From Heterodera schachtii (lineage: Eukaryota > Nematoda > Chromadorea > Rhabditida > Heteroderidae), in contig SIJG01000067.1 in assembly GCA_023374025.1 (NCBI GenBank), positions 312,124-376,123 of the forward strand: a DNA stretch of 64,000 nucleotides, written 5' to 3'. This document shows, in pieces, positions 1 to 11,701 of this stretch (the stretch's first letter is position 1; every line of letters begins with the position of its first letter). Under the pieces are notes generated by a model. It had not been told where the DNA came from. It did no database searches and worked only from the letters and a program-made list of their open reading frames with translations. The translations under genes were made by a program, and so were the position numbers.

Positions 1-2160
1 AGAAAAAAAAATTTTGTTCACTTTATTTTTATAAATATTTATATCAAAAATTTAAATGAACGAAGCAAAGCAAGAATTTAGACCACTTAAACATAATACA
101 GTTAAACCTAGAATGTTTCCACTTTGACAGTATCACCAAGTCATGAGAATAAAAGATGAAAACAATGAAAAAATAAAATAAAATTATTTACAATTATTAA
201 AACCAAATATAGGCCCAATTAATGAAAAGAAAATACTTAAATTTAATAATGTAAAGCATTCATTACAAACGAACATTGGAAGGAATGTTAAAAAGCTCGT
301 TACCGAAGCATGAGATTAAAATGTAAAAGGAGATTAAAGACAAAAAAATCAATGTTATTTTTAATATTGATATAAAAAATATAATTCATATATAGCATTT
401 TAAATTAATAATTATTTTGTAAAATGAAATTAAGTTTTATTGGCTAATTTAGAATTCTTTTTGATAATCATTTGCATAAGCATGACATAATGACACTTAT
501 TGTATTATTGTTTAGACGTTATTTTTTCTTGCTTTGATTATTCCGAAGCTAGTCCGAAAACATGTACTTAAAATTTAATGATTTTCAAATAAAAAAAGAA
601 AAAAATTTAAATAAAAAATAAATATTAGGATCTCCATTGAAAATATTAATAATCTATACTTTTTAGTTTAGAATATTATTATCTTCATCAAGAGATTTAA
701 TTCAAATGTTTAAAAGATTCAATGCGAATTATGTTTTTTATAAATAATTAATTGCAATAAATATTAATAAACATTTTTAATATTAAATTGCCGAAATTTT
801 ATATAAAAAGATTTATATTCTAAAAGCAAATAACGCAAAAAATTACCAATAATTTTTTTTTTAATCTTCTGATAAATTGGCTATATATAAATTCTTTATT
901 TATTCAAAGTAATTAATTGTAAGGTTCATGATTTCCCTACAAAAACGAACTTAATTGACAAGAAACAATAAGATGAAATATTACTGAAATGTTGAAAATA
1001 AAATAAAAATATATTTATACTTTGGATATTACACGATCTAATTCTCATATAAAAGGACAAAATTAAAGAAAATAAACAATTATTTAATCTAAAAACATTT
1101 ATAAGATAATATAAAACATTAAATATATTAGAAAAAACTTGAATCAATCTAAATTGATATTTTAATGAACCAAATTGAAAATCTTTGTGTAAAAAAAAAC
1201 AAAAGAAAGATAAATAGGAAGAAAATAAATATCAAATTTCGTGAAAATAACTAATATTGAAAGAAGCAAAGAAATGTGCAAGAAATTATTATTATCTTTG
1301 TAAATTTCGATTATTTAATAAATAAAAACAAATAAAAAACTTTAGTTGACATTTTAAATAAAAAATTGAAAATAATTATAAAAATGAATCGAAGAAATAA
1401 AAAAAGCATTTATTAATTTAAAAAATGCAGCCGCAAAATTAAAATTGAATTATCCTGCAATTCTCATTTAAGAATTCAAGATAAAAATAAACAATTACTA
1501 AAAATTTTTATTAAAAATACAATAAAAAAATAAAAATAAAGCCAATATTGTTAAGCTTTAGACAATAATATTATTTTACTTGATTGTGATCAATTCCGAA
1601 ACTTACATATTTTGGTTTGAAGAGGAGAAAATTATAAAGATAAACAAACATATGTATTTACAAGTAAAATAAATTTAATTTAAATTGATTGATATTTTAA
1701 AAAGAGAATAAAAAAATAAATTTGTATTCATAATCTTAACATATATTGCATATTATTATAAAAGCAAATAAAAAATCACGAAAAGTTCGAGCGATTTTAG
1801 GAAGAGAGAAAAAGATGTGCACGAGATTAAAAGGAGCAAATCTAATTTAACAATTATTTCAATAAATAAAATGAAATAAAAATTATTAAAATTAAAACGT
1901 ATTATATAAATAAAAATTAATGAATCTTGATTGATTTTATTAAAAATTCTAAAATTATTTACTACCGATATTCTTTTAAAATAGTTTTAATGAGTAAAGA
2001 ATAATCTAATTCTTTAAAAAATAAAAACATTTACTAACTATTGAAACACAATAAAAATATAATAATTAACAATAAATATCGAAACGCAACAATTTCCGAG
2101 CCGGGAATGTCTGTAAAACAAATTAATACATACTTCCATATAACAATAATTAGAATTAGG
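1..2160. other. AT-rich DNA without recognisable gene
   Basis: Very AT-rich with the plus strand biased to A. The only open frame (926-1147, minus) is made of I/F/L/N/Y/S residues, as expected from AT-rich noise. No RNA gene, transposon end or repeat of note was seen. Confidence 0.7.
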
Positions 2161-2280
2161 GTTGGGCCCCCGACGCCGGGGTTGGAAAATTCGGGGTTCG
2201 GGGTCGTCGGGTTTGGAAGCATCGGGGTTCGGGTCGGAGTCGACCAAATCGTTCGGGGTCGGGGTCGGGGTTCGGGGTTT
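2161..2280. repeat. GC-rich low-complexity island (GGGGTTCGGGGTCGG type)
   Basis: About 120 bases of imperfect repeats built on GGGGTTCGGG, GGGTCGG and GGGGTC. They sit abruptly inside very AT-rich flanks and begin with a GGGCCCCCGACGCCGGGG stretch. Open frames cross it on both strands, which is what a short repeat lacking stops produces, so I do not call a gene. G-runs on the plus strand could form quadruplexes (inference). Confidence 0.75.
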
Positions 2281-2659
2281 TTCTATTTTTACCTTATACT
2301 ATATTGTCAAATTTTTTTTTATTATTTTTTCTGAAAAATATTTATTAATTCCCATGATAATAATTTTATTTGTTTATATTTTTTTATTTCTTTTTTATCA
2401 TAAATAGGTACTTTTGTATAGAATTAATATTTTTCTTTAAATTTTAATTTTTTCCGATAAGTTATAAAGTAAAAAAATACTATATAAAATTTTATAGTGG
2501 CGAAAAAAGGCAATTTCGAGAAATTACATTCCAAAAATAAAATTACCTAAATGCAATAAAAAAGTGAATTTTATTAAAAAATGATAAAAATTTCTGATTA
2601 CTTTTTTTTTGTTTTCAAAGCATTTTTTCGCGGCGCACTTTTTCTGAAGACTTAGGAGA
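2281..2659. other. T-rich spacer
   Basis: T-rich plus strand with long poly-T and A/T tracts. Nothing recognisable is seen. Confidence 0.6.
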
Positions 2660-2832
2660 AAGGCGTCCGGCGGTGCCGATATGCGCCGCCGGGAAAATTT
2701 TTGAAAATTTGGATGGATCTGTAACAGATTTGGTCCAAAAAATGCTGAATTTTTTCGAATTTTGAGCTAATTTTTTTAATAAGATTTACGAATTTTTGGG
2801 CTCGGCGGTGCCGCTAGGCGCTGCCGGGTGAA
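2660..2832. repeat. Duplicated GC-rich hairpin motif
   Basis: The motif GGCGGTGCCG occurs at about 2669 and 2804. Each copy is followed by a near-inverted partner (GCGCCGCCGGG and GCGCTGCCGGG) and then by GAATTTTGAAA-like or AAAATTTTTGAAAATTT sequence. The two copies, about 135 bases apart, are a diverged tandem or dispersed repeat whose GC part can fold on itself. Its class is unknown. Confidence 0.55.
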
Positions 2833-3107
2833 TTTTGAAATATAAGCTCTATTTTCTAAAATATTTTACTAAAAAAATTTATGAATTTCCGATTTTTTTT
2901 GTTTTTATTGGTTATTTTGTCAAGAATTTCTTGAAATATATTATCATCATTTATTTAGTCATGTAAAATTGGTTTTGAATTTCAACAAAGGAAAAGTTTT
3001 TGAAAATTTGGGTTTAATTTGTTAACAAATTATGCAAAGAATGGTCCATTTTCTGAGAGTTTTTTTTAAAAAAATCTTTTATCACAAAAATAATTAATTA
3101 AAAAACA
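2833..3107. other. AT-rich spacer
   Basis: T-rich DNA, no gene seen. Confidence 0.6.
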
Positions 3108-3172
3108 TCAACCGGAACAGAACGCATGACAGAGAGTAATGTCAGTGTGATGCACTAACCACTAAACCACAT
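3108..3172 (-). pseudogene. tRNA-like sequence (degenerate tRNA or tRNA-derived SINE head)
   Basis: Read on the minus strand, the segment has an A-box-like TTTAGTGGTTAGTGCA, a 5-bp stem TGACA/TGTCA with an 8-base loop at the anticodon-arm position, and a B-box-like GTTCTGTTCC at the usual spacing. The A-box region resembles Glu/Asp/Gly-type tRNAs. The B box departs from GGTTCGANTCC at key positions, and no paired acceptor stem is evident. I therefore read it as a decayed tRNA or the head of a SINE, not a working tRNA. Confidence 0.4.
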
Positions 3173-3904
3173 TTTTTTAGTAAAATTATTAATTAGTAAG
3201 CAGGAAATAAGGTTCAATGATTGATATAAATTCATAATTAACACAGGACTTTAAGGAAATTATATTTTTGTCCTTATTTCGTATATATTTTTGGATTGTT
3301 TCTTGACTTCTGTCTTACCCAATACTTTCTGTCAATAATTAAATTATCTTTATTTTTTTAAATCATTTGTTTTATTTGGTTAAATTTTTATTTATTTTTG
3401 CGTTTATGTTTGTTTCGTAAAGATAGTTCGGTTAAAATCAAGAATAAACTTCATCGTTTCAAAGACAAAAGTTAAATAAGAAATACTATTAATGAAAAAA
3501 AATAAAATTGCGAAAAAATACAGTAAACTCAAAATAAAAAATGTAAATGTACGAAGTAAACAGTCCCCAAACCGCATTTCAGGTGCAGTTTACCAGACAT
3601 GAGATTAATTTTTTTCTTATGAAAAACTTACAATTTAAAAAATATAGATAGAAAAATATATATATTATTTTCTGTTTAAAAAAACATTTTTCAAAACAGG
3701 TTAATACAAAAAAATTCAATAACTATTCTAATTAGACCAGTAATAATTCTTATTTAAATGATAAATAATTATATTTTGATGATATATAAAAATAAAAAAG
3801 TTAGGCAAGATAATTTTTCTCGGAATTTTGCAACCAAAATTATTGAATCAATTTATTTTATTATTAAAAGATTTATTTTTATAATAGCAAAGAATTTCCA
3901 TTTT
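3173..3904. other. AT-rich spacer
   Basis: No coding sequence or known repeat recognised. Confidence 0.6.
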
Positions 3905-4225
3905 ATGGTTTTTATATAACGTCCTTATTTCCAGCTTGCAAAATTTCAAAAAATTTCATTTGCTTTCAAAAAAGTTATAGCAAAAACTGTGTGAAAACCA
4001 AGTTTCTTGGGTATTTTTGGCCATAAATTTGATTAAACTTGACCAAATTTTTGAAATTTAGGTGAGCAAATAGAGAAATGTTAGAGCTATCGAATAATAC
4101 CCAGATTGTTAAATTTTATTGACTATGACAAAAGTAATGGACAGTTTTCTCTTGAAAATTTCAATTTAATCGTTTTTTATATAACGCCCTTATTGATGGT
4201 TTTTATATAGCGACTCAGCAGCCAA
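3905..4225. mobile_element. Decayed foldback (MITE-like) element related to the one at 60049-60738
   Basis: The ends carry the motif TTTTTATATAACG(T/C)CC (about 3909 and 4171, with a further copy near 4198). The interior has AAATAGAGAAATGTTAGAGCTATCGAATA. This closely parallels the interior of the intact element at 60049-60738 (AAATAGAGAATTCTTAGGGCTATCAAATA) and its GCGTTTTATAAAACCGCC terminal motifs. The element is short and its inverted repeats are no longer complete. Relationship is by eye only. Confidence 0.5.
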
Positions 4226-5869
4226 TGAAGCAGTCCCGAGAACGAGACATTAAAAAGAATAAAAGATAATAATTATAATTTATTAAAGGCGCCGAATGTT
4301 TTTATGTATATAAAATAAACTGTTTGTAAAAAATGAAGATTAAATTAATTTTGATGTAAAATATTATATATTATATACTATATTTATCGGTGTATTTTTT
4401 TTAATGTGAATTAATTTTTGCTAAAATAAAATTAATAAATTCTTTTTCCATGGTTTATAATCAAAAAAATAATACTTTTTCTTTCATTACTAAAATTACC
4501 TCATTTGTTATATCATATATATATATATATATTTTTGTAAATTTTTTAAATGATAAATTATTCAAATTCTAATATGTTTATTTTAGTTTAGTAATAAAGA
4601 AATAGAAAATATTAATTTATAAATATAAAAAAAATCATCAAATTTTTAATTTTTAAAATGAAAAACTTAATTATTTAAAAAAAATAAATATTATTAATTA
4701 TTAATTTTAATATGAAATTTTATTATTATTAAAAATGAATAAATTATCAATAAAATGAATAAATAAAAACATTTATCACATAAATATAAATATAAATAAA
4801 GGTTTATTGCACATTTGAACTTTTGTGAAAATTGCCAACAACGAAATATTAAATTAACTTTTTTGGATAAATTAATAAAATTTAATAATTTTGATTATCA
4901 ATTCAATTCAATTTCATATAGATACGATATTTTTATTTAAATTTCATAGATTTGCAATAAAAGTAAACAGTCGTAAATTAGTTAATTTTATAAATATTAG
5001 TCCGTTCCATCCATTAAAATTTATTATGCGAAATATATAAATTCATTGCCACTTTAAATTATTACTAATTGTCATTAATCTTTATTTGTTAAAAAATCTT
5101 TATATAAAAAAATTAAATATATTTTATAATCATATAGTAATTAAATAACTATTTAATATTATTATATTAAAATGCATCATTATGATAAATTATGCAAAAA
5201 CAATACCGAACAGAAGGGTTAATTCAAATATGCAACTTGCATAACCCCTAATCATAAAGTTAGTGTTTTTTTTAAATCGAATATTATACTCAAAAAGGAA
5301 TATTAATTTTCAAAAAACACATAATAAAGAAACAAAAACGAATTTAATTTAAAAAAAAACATAAATATAGCAAAATAAAATGTTTTTGTTTTTTCCTATA
5401 TTAACCAAAATACAAATTTTACAAATATTTTATAAACTACAAAACAATTTAAATGTCAGGCGAAAACGGTGTCAACAGGCAATACGAATTCGACTTGATT
5501 AATTAAATTCTCACATTTAAAAAAAACTTAATTCAACAAATATAAATACGTTATTTATCTTGAATATTAAGAGTAAATTCTTTCAGATAATCCACAATTA
5601 GATAATTAAAAAATAAATTACTTAAGATTTTTATTGGACAGAAAACTCACACTTTCAGCATTCAATGGCTTTTAATTGGATAATTTCATTTCCAATTTGG
5701 TTTATTATTATTTCATGATTATTATTTCTTTAAAATATTGTAAAAAACTTCCTTTTTTGTAACTTTAAATAGATTTAATTTTGTTTTTTTATTATACATA
5801 ATAATTTTTTTTCATATTTACTCAATGTTCGATTTTGATTCATTTTCCTTATTTAACAACTCTTTTTTC
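4226..5869. other. AT-rich DNA with a short (AT)n run
   Basis: No gene recognised. An (AT)n microsatellite lies at about 4516-4534. The rest is poly-A/T and mixed AT sequence. Confidence 0.65.
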
Positions 5870-6446
5870 AATTTGGCAATATCAATTAATTAATCGTCCG
5901 GCCATTTTGCTGTGTTTTGTGTCCCTTTTTGCTGGCTTATTACTTTTGCTCGCCCTGGCCACTGACAAACATTTCCTCATCATTCTTGAGCTGCGCCTAA
6001 AACTACACCAAAAAAGTGTTTTCCTTTGTTTGGATCATGACATTTTTATGGGGGGGGGGTAGCAAAACCTACAAGTACCGAAAAAGCTATGGTGCATTAA
6101 AGTTGCAAAAAAAAACTTATGGTCGTGTGAACTGCAATAGAGTCTTGCCATTTTTATACGTCCGATTTATTTTCCGAAATTGAGAGGTTTTTCTTAAATA
6201 AAATTAATTGCATTTGATCACTGATTTGAATTATGATCGGTCGGTCATTCTTAATTAATTCATTTCTTCTTCTGTTTGACCACTGTTTTTGCTGGGCCCA
6301 CCACTCATTCATTGTCAGCAGAAGACGCCCCTTTTGTGATGCATTGTCCGGCTTCTTCGTCTTCTTCTGCTGATGGTGGCGCAGACAATGGCCTTAATTG
6401 GGCGCAATTTGAATTATTTAACAAAATCAAAATTCTATTTTATTGT
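5870..6446. other. Elevated-GC segment, possible coding remnant, unassigned
   Basis: Base composition rises well above the flanks. On the plus strand, 5835-6062 is open and encodes a hydrophobic stretch (about residues 24-42, rich in L, A and F) that could be a membrane segment. It then runs into a 10-G run at 6050-6059. At 6270-6440 both strands are open: plus is S/A/D-rich, minus is K/R/Q-rich. Neither translation is a family I recognise. It lies directly downstream of the minus-strand F-box-family fragment, so it could be its 3' UTR or last exon, or part of another gene. No function can be given. Confidence 0.3.
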
Positions 6447-6497
6447 TCACCCAATGCAATTAGTGCCAATATCAAGCCAAAAGGACACCCTGTTACA

Positions 6498-6596
6498 ATT
6501 GTTGATCCACTTTTCATCTAGCTTCCTTTGCTGCTGAACCGCCATGTCAACATTGTTGATCCACTTTTCATCTATCTTCTTTTGCTGCTGAACCGC
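6498..6596 (-). repeat. 54-bp in-frame tandem repeat in the F-box-family ORF
   Basis: Two successive copies encode AVQQQKKIDEKWINN-VDM and AVQQQRKLDEKWINN. The period is 54 bp, which keeps the frame. The copies are close to identical, so this is a recent duplication near the C-terminus. Confidence 0.8.
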
Positions 6597-7030
6597 CACG
6601 GCCTCCTCCCCAAATTTGCATCGGTTCATTATCCAACAGTTGTACCTTTCATTTTCAATTGCTATGGCCAATGTCAGCTTTTCCTTTGTCCATTCGTTCA
6701 CCAATTCAAATGGCACCATTTGTATTGAAGGCAGACGAACAAAAAAATGAATTTCGTAGCTGACGGAAGAACACACCTCCTTGAAAATGTTGATCCAATC
6801 AGTGTTCACTTGATCGTTGTGATCATCGCAACACAATCGCTTGGGTTGGCCATCTTTTCTCGGCGTGAGCAACCATTTGGTCAATGCTTGGCCAGCAGAA
6901 ATTGTTGCATTTTGCACATCAAAATTGTCACCAATCGCAGCGGGCAACAGCTCATATGAGTCGATTGAATTCAGATTCAGCAAATCGGTGAGAATTGTGG
7001 GCGAAGTACGACGACGCAAATTGTCCAAAT

Positions 7031-7140
7031 GACCATCATCGAGAAAGTCAAAATGGTGAATGTTTTTCGAGAAAATTGGCCAAATGATTACCATCGTTAA
7101 AGACCAAATGGTGAATGTTTGGCGAAAAAATTGGCCAAAT
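7031..7140. repeat. 55-bp tandem duplication inside the F-box-family ORF
   Basis: 7031-7085 and 7086-7140 align along their whole length and both end GGCCAAAT. 55 is not a multiple of three, so the second copy is read in a different frame from the first. Confidence 0.8.
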
Positions 7141-7278
7141 TTCACGAACAAAAACATCCCAATCGGCGAGCCATCCGTGTCGTCTGAAGTAGGAAACAAC
7201 AACTCTAAATTGGTGCCTCTTTTGTCGAAAGTTTGGTGATTGGCACGAAGAAACGCGATGACGGAGTGATCAATGTAC

Positions 7279-7286
7279 CTGAAAAT
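7279..7286 (-). other. Putative 3' splice acceptor (TTTTCAG)
   Basis: On the minus strand the sequence reads GCAATTTTCAG then GTACATTGATC. TTTTCAG is the canonical nematode acceptor. The family-like protein starts immediately after it, while the sequence before it is AT-rich and not family-like, so an upstream exon is expected to the right. Confidence 0.5.
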
Positions 7287-7544
7287 TGCGTTGGAAACTT
7301 TATTTGTATATAATGAGAAACAAAACGGAAAACAAACATTTTTAACGAAAATCACATTTTATCCAAACAATTTTTGAATTTGTTCGCTTCTTAGATTATA
7401 TAAAAAAAATTTTATTTTTTCATGCGGTCTACACATTCCCTAGAATAATTAAAAGAAGTATATAACAAATTATTTATTTATTTTTTATTTTTGGAATTAT
7501 TTCTTTTTTGATATGTCTTCCTCCTCTTATGACCGAATACCAGT
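7287..7544. other. AT-rich flank (probable intron and upstream sequence of the F-box-family fragment)
   Basis: AT-rich with no family-like protein in any frame. No clear donor site or upstream exon could be fixed. Confidence 0.4.
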
Positions 7545-7660
7545 AATGGTGGGTGCGTCATTATTTAAAAACCATCATTATGTGCGTTATTTAAACAACC
7601 ATCAAAATAAAAAATTTTGCTTATAACTTTGCTCTAAAAGAACCAAATTTAATTAAATAG
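7545..7660 (-). mobile_element. End fragment of the foldback (hAT-like) family
   Basis: Read on the minus strand, GATGGTTGTTTAAATAACGC and GATGGTTTTTAAATAATGACGC resemble the terminal GATGGTTTTTATATA(A)CG motifs of the element at 3905-4225. The adjacent plus-strand TATAACTTTGCTCTAA resembles CATAACTTTGCTTAA inside the arms of the element at 60049-60738. Only one end is present. Confidence 0.4.
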
Positions 7661-9701
7661 CAATAATCATTAGAAAATAAGAATTCTACAAAGTAATTAA
7701 TTTTAAAATAAATGAAATCAAAATTTAAATTTCTAAATAAAAAATATGTAAAAATAACAAAATTATGATTAAGATGATCCAATTGTCTGTCTTACAAATT
7801 TTTAAAAGTTATTTCAAAAAAAAAAAACTTTAAATAGTTAAATGAATTATTATTATTTTTAATTATTTTGAACTAAATAAATCATTTAACTAACTATATA
7901 AAAATTTAATTTATTAATTTACATTCAAGTCCCAACCAAGAAAAATTTACATATATCTTTTTATTTTAAAAAGTATTAAATCAATTCATTTCATAAATTA
8001 AAAAATTACAATGATAAGATGTTTATAATTTCAAAGAACGTTTTTTGATGGCTTATGCTTTTTATCAAGTTTTTTTTTCCTATAAAAGTCGAACATTTCG
8101 AATTAGAAAAAATAATATAATATGCCAATCGAATCAATTTTATATTTAAATTTATTTTATAAAATAAAATTAAAAGTCAACGATTATAGATTTTCTAGAA
8201 AAATAAAAGATAAATAAATTCAATTTTTTAGTAATTCAAAAAAAGGGAAAAATTTTATTTTAAAAATCCACATATAATTTCAATTCCATGGTAATGAACA
8301 AAATTTTGTTGAAAAATAATCAATCTATTAGCGAAATGTAGAATACCTTTAAAAAATCTTTAAAGTACAATTCTTTCTTAAATTAAATACGAAAACTTCC
8401 CATCCATCAAAAACAAAAAACAACAACAACATACAATTAAAAAAACTAAAATTAATTTTTCAAATTAAAAAATGATATAAATAATTGATCACACATTCAT
8501 TGAGCATTAAATTTGAGTTCGTTGCCGTGATTAATTGAAAAAACAATTATCTAATAAAATAAATGAATAATTAAATTACTGTTATGGATATCTAAAGCAT
8601 GTGGTTAATAAATATGTTTAACATGCAAGCAAATAAGTAACATATATTTTTTTGTAATTTATTTTAATGTCAACATTAAAAATAAAATAAAAACATTCAA
8701 TGAATAATTTTAAAAATATATATGCTAAGCTAATAAAATCTATAAACTAAATATAAAAATATATTATTTGAAAAAACATTTTAATATATACATAAATGAA
8801 TTTATTCTTGTTAATTTTAATTTTAAAATCATCTCAGCGCTTAATCATCTATTCAAATGAAAAAATAAACAAAAGCAAACACTGCTTGAAACCGACAACA
8901 GCTCCTCGAATTAATTTTGAAAAATATTATTTTGAAATTAACAATTAAGAATATCAATAGTAAGAGACTCAAGAAATTTAAATTTGATAACTATTTGCTA
9001 CCAAACAAAATTTCTTAATAAAATTAATTATAAATCATATGTAGCTAACGGGTAATTCCTAAAAAGTGAAAAAATCAAAAATCTGATTTTTTCAATGAGT
9101 TTTTTTATCAATTTTTTAAATTATAAATATGTTAAAATTTAATTAAATTATTGCTTAAATTCACATTCTTCTAATAGTTTTTTTGGTTTCGAATAAAAAT
9201 AATTAAAAATATAAATTTTAAAAAATTTAGGCCCAAGCATTTAGCTTGAGTTAAGGCGCATACATTTTTATTTAAAAATTTCCATTTTTCTATGCTAATC
9301 TAAAATTAAATGTAATAGTTTTTGTGATAGAGAATTAGACAATTGAAATTCGGGAAACTTGTTTAGTCCAAGAAAATTAAGGAAGTCTTTTCTGAATTTG
9401 TTTTAATTACATTAAAATAAGTAATTTATATTATACTTCAAATCATTTTATTTTGTTGTTTTACAATTTTTAAAATTGAAAAGCCAAATATGAAAGATGT
9501 TTTAGCTTTGTATATTTTTTGTATAATTGATAAATTTAATAAATTTATCTATATTTTCATATTATCAATTTTTAGAAAATATATTATCAAAAATAAAATA
9601 ATAAAATAAAAACATCTAGTACAGTAAGAATTGCTCATTATACAGTTTTGACAAAATAAATTGTTTTTAAGATAAATATTGAATAACAATAAGCAGTTAA
9701 T
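7661..9701. other. AT-rich desert, A-biased plus strand
   Basis: No gene, RNA or transposon recognised over about 2 kb. Poly-A tracts and short AT-rich motifs only. Confidence 0.7.
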
Positions 9702-10887
9702 TTGGCTACCCGACTTTTGGGGACCCATACTTTGGGGATCCCGACATTTGGGGACCCGACATTTGGGGACCCGACTTTTGGGACCCAGACTTTTGGGGAT
9801 CCCGACATTTGGGGACCCGACTTTGTGGACCCAGACTTTTGGGGATCCCGACATTTGTGGACCCAGACTTTTGGGGACCCCGACATTTGGGGACCCGACA
9901 TTTCGGGACCCAGACTTTTGGGGACCCCGACATTTGGGGACCCGACATTTGGGGACCCAGACTTTTGGGGACCCCGACATTTGGGGACCCGACAGACCTT
10001 TGGGGATCCCGACATTTTGGGGACCCGACTTTTCGGGACCCAGACTTTTGGGACCCCGACATTGGGGACCCACTTTTGGGGACCCAGACTTTTGGGGACC
10101 CGACATTTGGGGACCCGACATTTGGGACCCGACTTGTGGGGACCCAGATTTTTTGGGGACCCGACATTTGGGGACCCGACTTTTGTGAACCCAGACTTTG
10201 GGACCCCGACATTTGGGGACCCGACATTTGGGGACCCAGACTTTTGGGGACCCGACATTTCGGGACCCAGACTTTTGGGGACCCCGACATTTGAGGACCC
10301 GACATTTGGGGACCCCGACATTTGGGGACTCGACATTTGGGGACCCAGACTTTTGGGGATCCCGACATTTGGGGACCCGACCATTTGGGGACCCGACTTT
10401 GTGGACCCGACTTTGGGGATCCCGACATTTGGGGACCCGACATTTGGGGACCCGACTTTTGTGGACCCAGACTTTGGGGATCCCGACATTTGGGGACCCG
10501 ACACTTGGGGACCCGACTTTTGGGGACCCAGACTTTTGGGGATCCCGACATTTGGGGACCCGACATTTGGGGACCCGACTTTTGGGGACCCACTTTTGGG
10601 GACCCAGACTTTGGGGACCCCGACATTTGGGGACCTACTTTGTGGCCCCGACTTTTGGGGACCCATCTTTTGGGACCCTCTACGTTTGGGACCCGACATT
10701 TGGGACCCGACTTTTGGGGACCCAGACTTTTGGGGGGATCCCGACATTTGGGGACCTCGACATTTGGGGACACGACTTTTAGGACCGACAGTTTTGTACC
10801 CAGACTTTTGTTGACCCCCGACATTTGGGGACCCGACATTTTCCGGGACCCAGACTTTTGGGGAACTCCCGACATTTGGGGACCCGA
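9702..10887. repeat. G-rich minisatellite, 15-17 bp units
   Basis: About 1.19 kb of tandem units of two main types, GACATTTGGGGACCC (15 bp) and AGACTTTTGGGGACCC (16 bp), with GATCCC, GACCCC and shorter variants. They alternate irregularly, so a higher-order pattern of about 31-33 bp recurs. GC content is far above the flanks. Every unit contains GGGG and CCC. Stop codons are absent from several frames, giving long artefactual open frames on both strands (up to 395 codons). Such open frames are expected of a repeat lacking stops and are not called as genes. Confidence 0.95.
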
Positions 10888-10888
10888 N
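10888..10888. other. Ambiguous base (N) at the end of the minisatellite
   Basis: A single N interrupts GACCCGANAGC just where the array gives way to unique AT-rich sequence. It probably marks an unresolved base or a join made during assembly or polishing, so array length and the junction are uncertain. Confidence 0.9.
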
Positions 10889-11666
10889 AGCAAAAAAGAT
10901 TAATCACAAAACTCAATTAACAGAAATTACCGAAGAGCAATTTAATCAATTAGGGAAAGAGTTGAATAATTTTGTACCTCAATCAACAATGGAGGACATT
11001 ATGGAATAAATAAAAACACATATAATAAAAAAGAATTCCAAATTTATTCATTTAATAATTAAAAATATAATATATATACTTTAAACAGAAATTATAAGTA
11101 AAGCAAATAAAAACGAAAAAAAGTATATATAACAAAATATTACATTCTTATTCTTCTTTAATAGAAAAAAATGTTAAATGGAAAACAATTAATTATTTTG
11201 CTGAACATAGCAAGAAATGGCGATGACCTGCGCTTCGCAAGTACAAAAATGCATTAATTAAACAAATTTCAATGTATTAAATAATTAAAATAAGAGAGAT
11301 ATACATTTTGCATCATAAAAATTAAATAGGAAATAAACTGCGAAAATAAAACTTAATAATTCATTTCTTATATCTTAATAATATGGTTAGAAAAATTTTT
11401 ATATTATTCTTGTAAAGAAAATGTTTATACAAAAATAAATATTGATAAATGGAAAAATTAATAATTTCTTATTATAATAATATAAAACCAAAATTAAATA
11501 AAAAACTGTTATGCTACAAAAAATAAATAAATTTACAAATTAAAACATATGCATCTGAAGATGCAATAATTGACGAAAAAGTTCCGCCGCCTTGCTAGAG
11601 AAAAATTATTGAAATTAACTAAAATATTTATTAAAGTATAAATTATAAAAATTTGATATATCTATC

Positions 11667-11701
<35 letters not shown>

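Larger units (their letters stand above)
6447..7278 (-). pseudogene. F-box-associated family protein of tylenchid nematodes, partial
   Basis: The open frame runs 7355-6447 (302 codons), but the coding part probably starts at 7278, just after a TTTTCAG splice acceptor; residues 1-25 read as intron. Family-like blocks are YIDHSVIAFL (27-36), TSDD (56-59), IWPIF...NIHHF (91-102), RRRTSPTIL (114-122), ATISAGQALTKWLLTPRKDG (150-169) and VPFELVNEWTKEKLTL (214-229). These match, from memory, a large family in cyst nematodes whose N-terminus carries an F-box, which would make it a substrate adaptor of SCF ubiquitin ligases. The F-box exon is not visible here. The family's usual C-terminal RCPI-like block is replaced by NRCKF followed by an 18-residue tandem repeat (254-286). 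A 55-bp tandem duplication and an apparent compensating frameshift lie inside (see findings). It is either a degenerating copy or an exon of a fast-evolving gene. Confidence 0.5.

Noticed and set aside
2041..2407. Plus and minus frames over the GGGGTTCGGGG island
   Set aside because: Both strands open through a low-complexity repeat; no gene features.
6276..7032. Plus-strand frames over the F-box-family fragment
   Set aside because: The minus frame has family-like blocks and a splice acceptor; the plus frames have neither.
9549..10903. Long open frames (161-395 codons) on both strands over the minisatellite
   Set aside because: Several overlapping frames on both strands are open at once and encode only the repeat (GTRHLG / GPQMSGSPK). 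The unit simply lacks stop codons, and lengths vary with unit indels.
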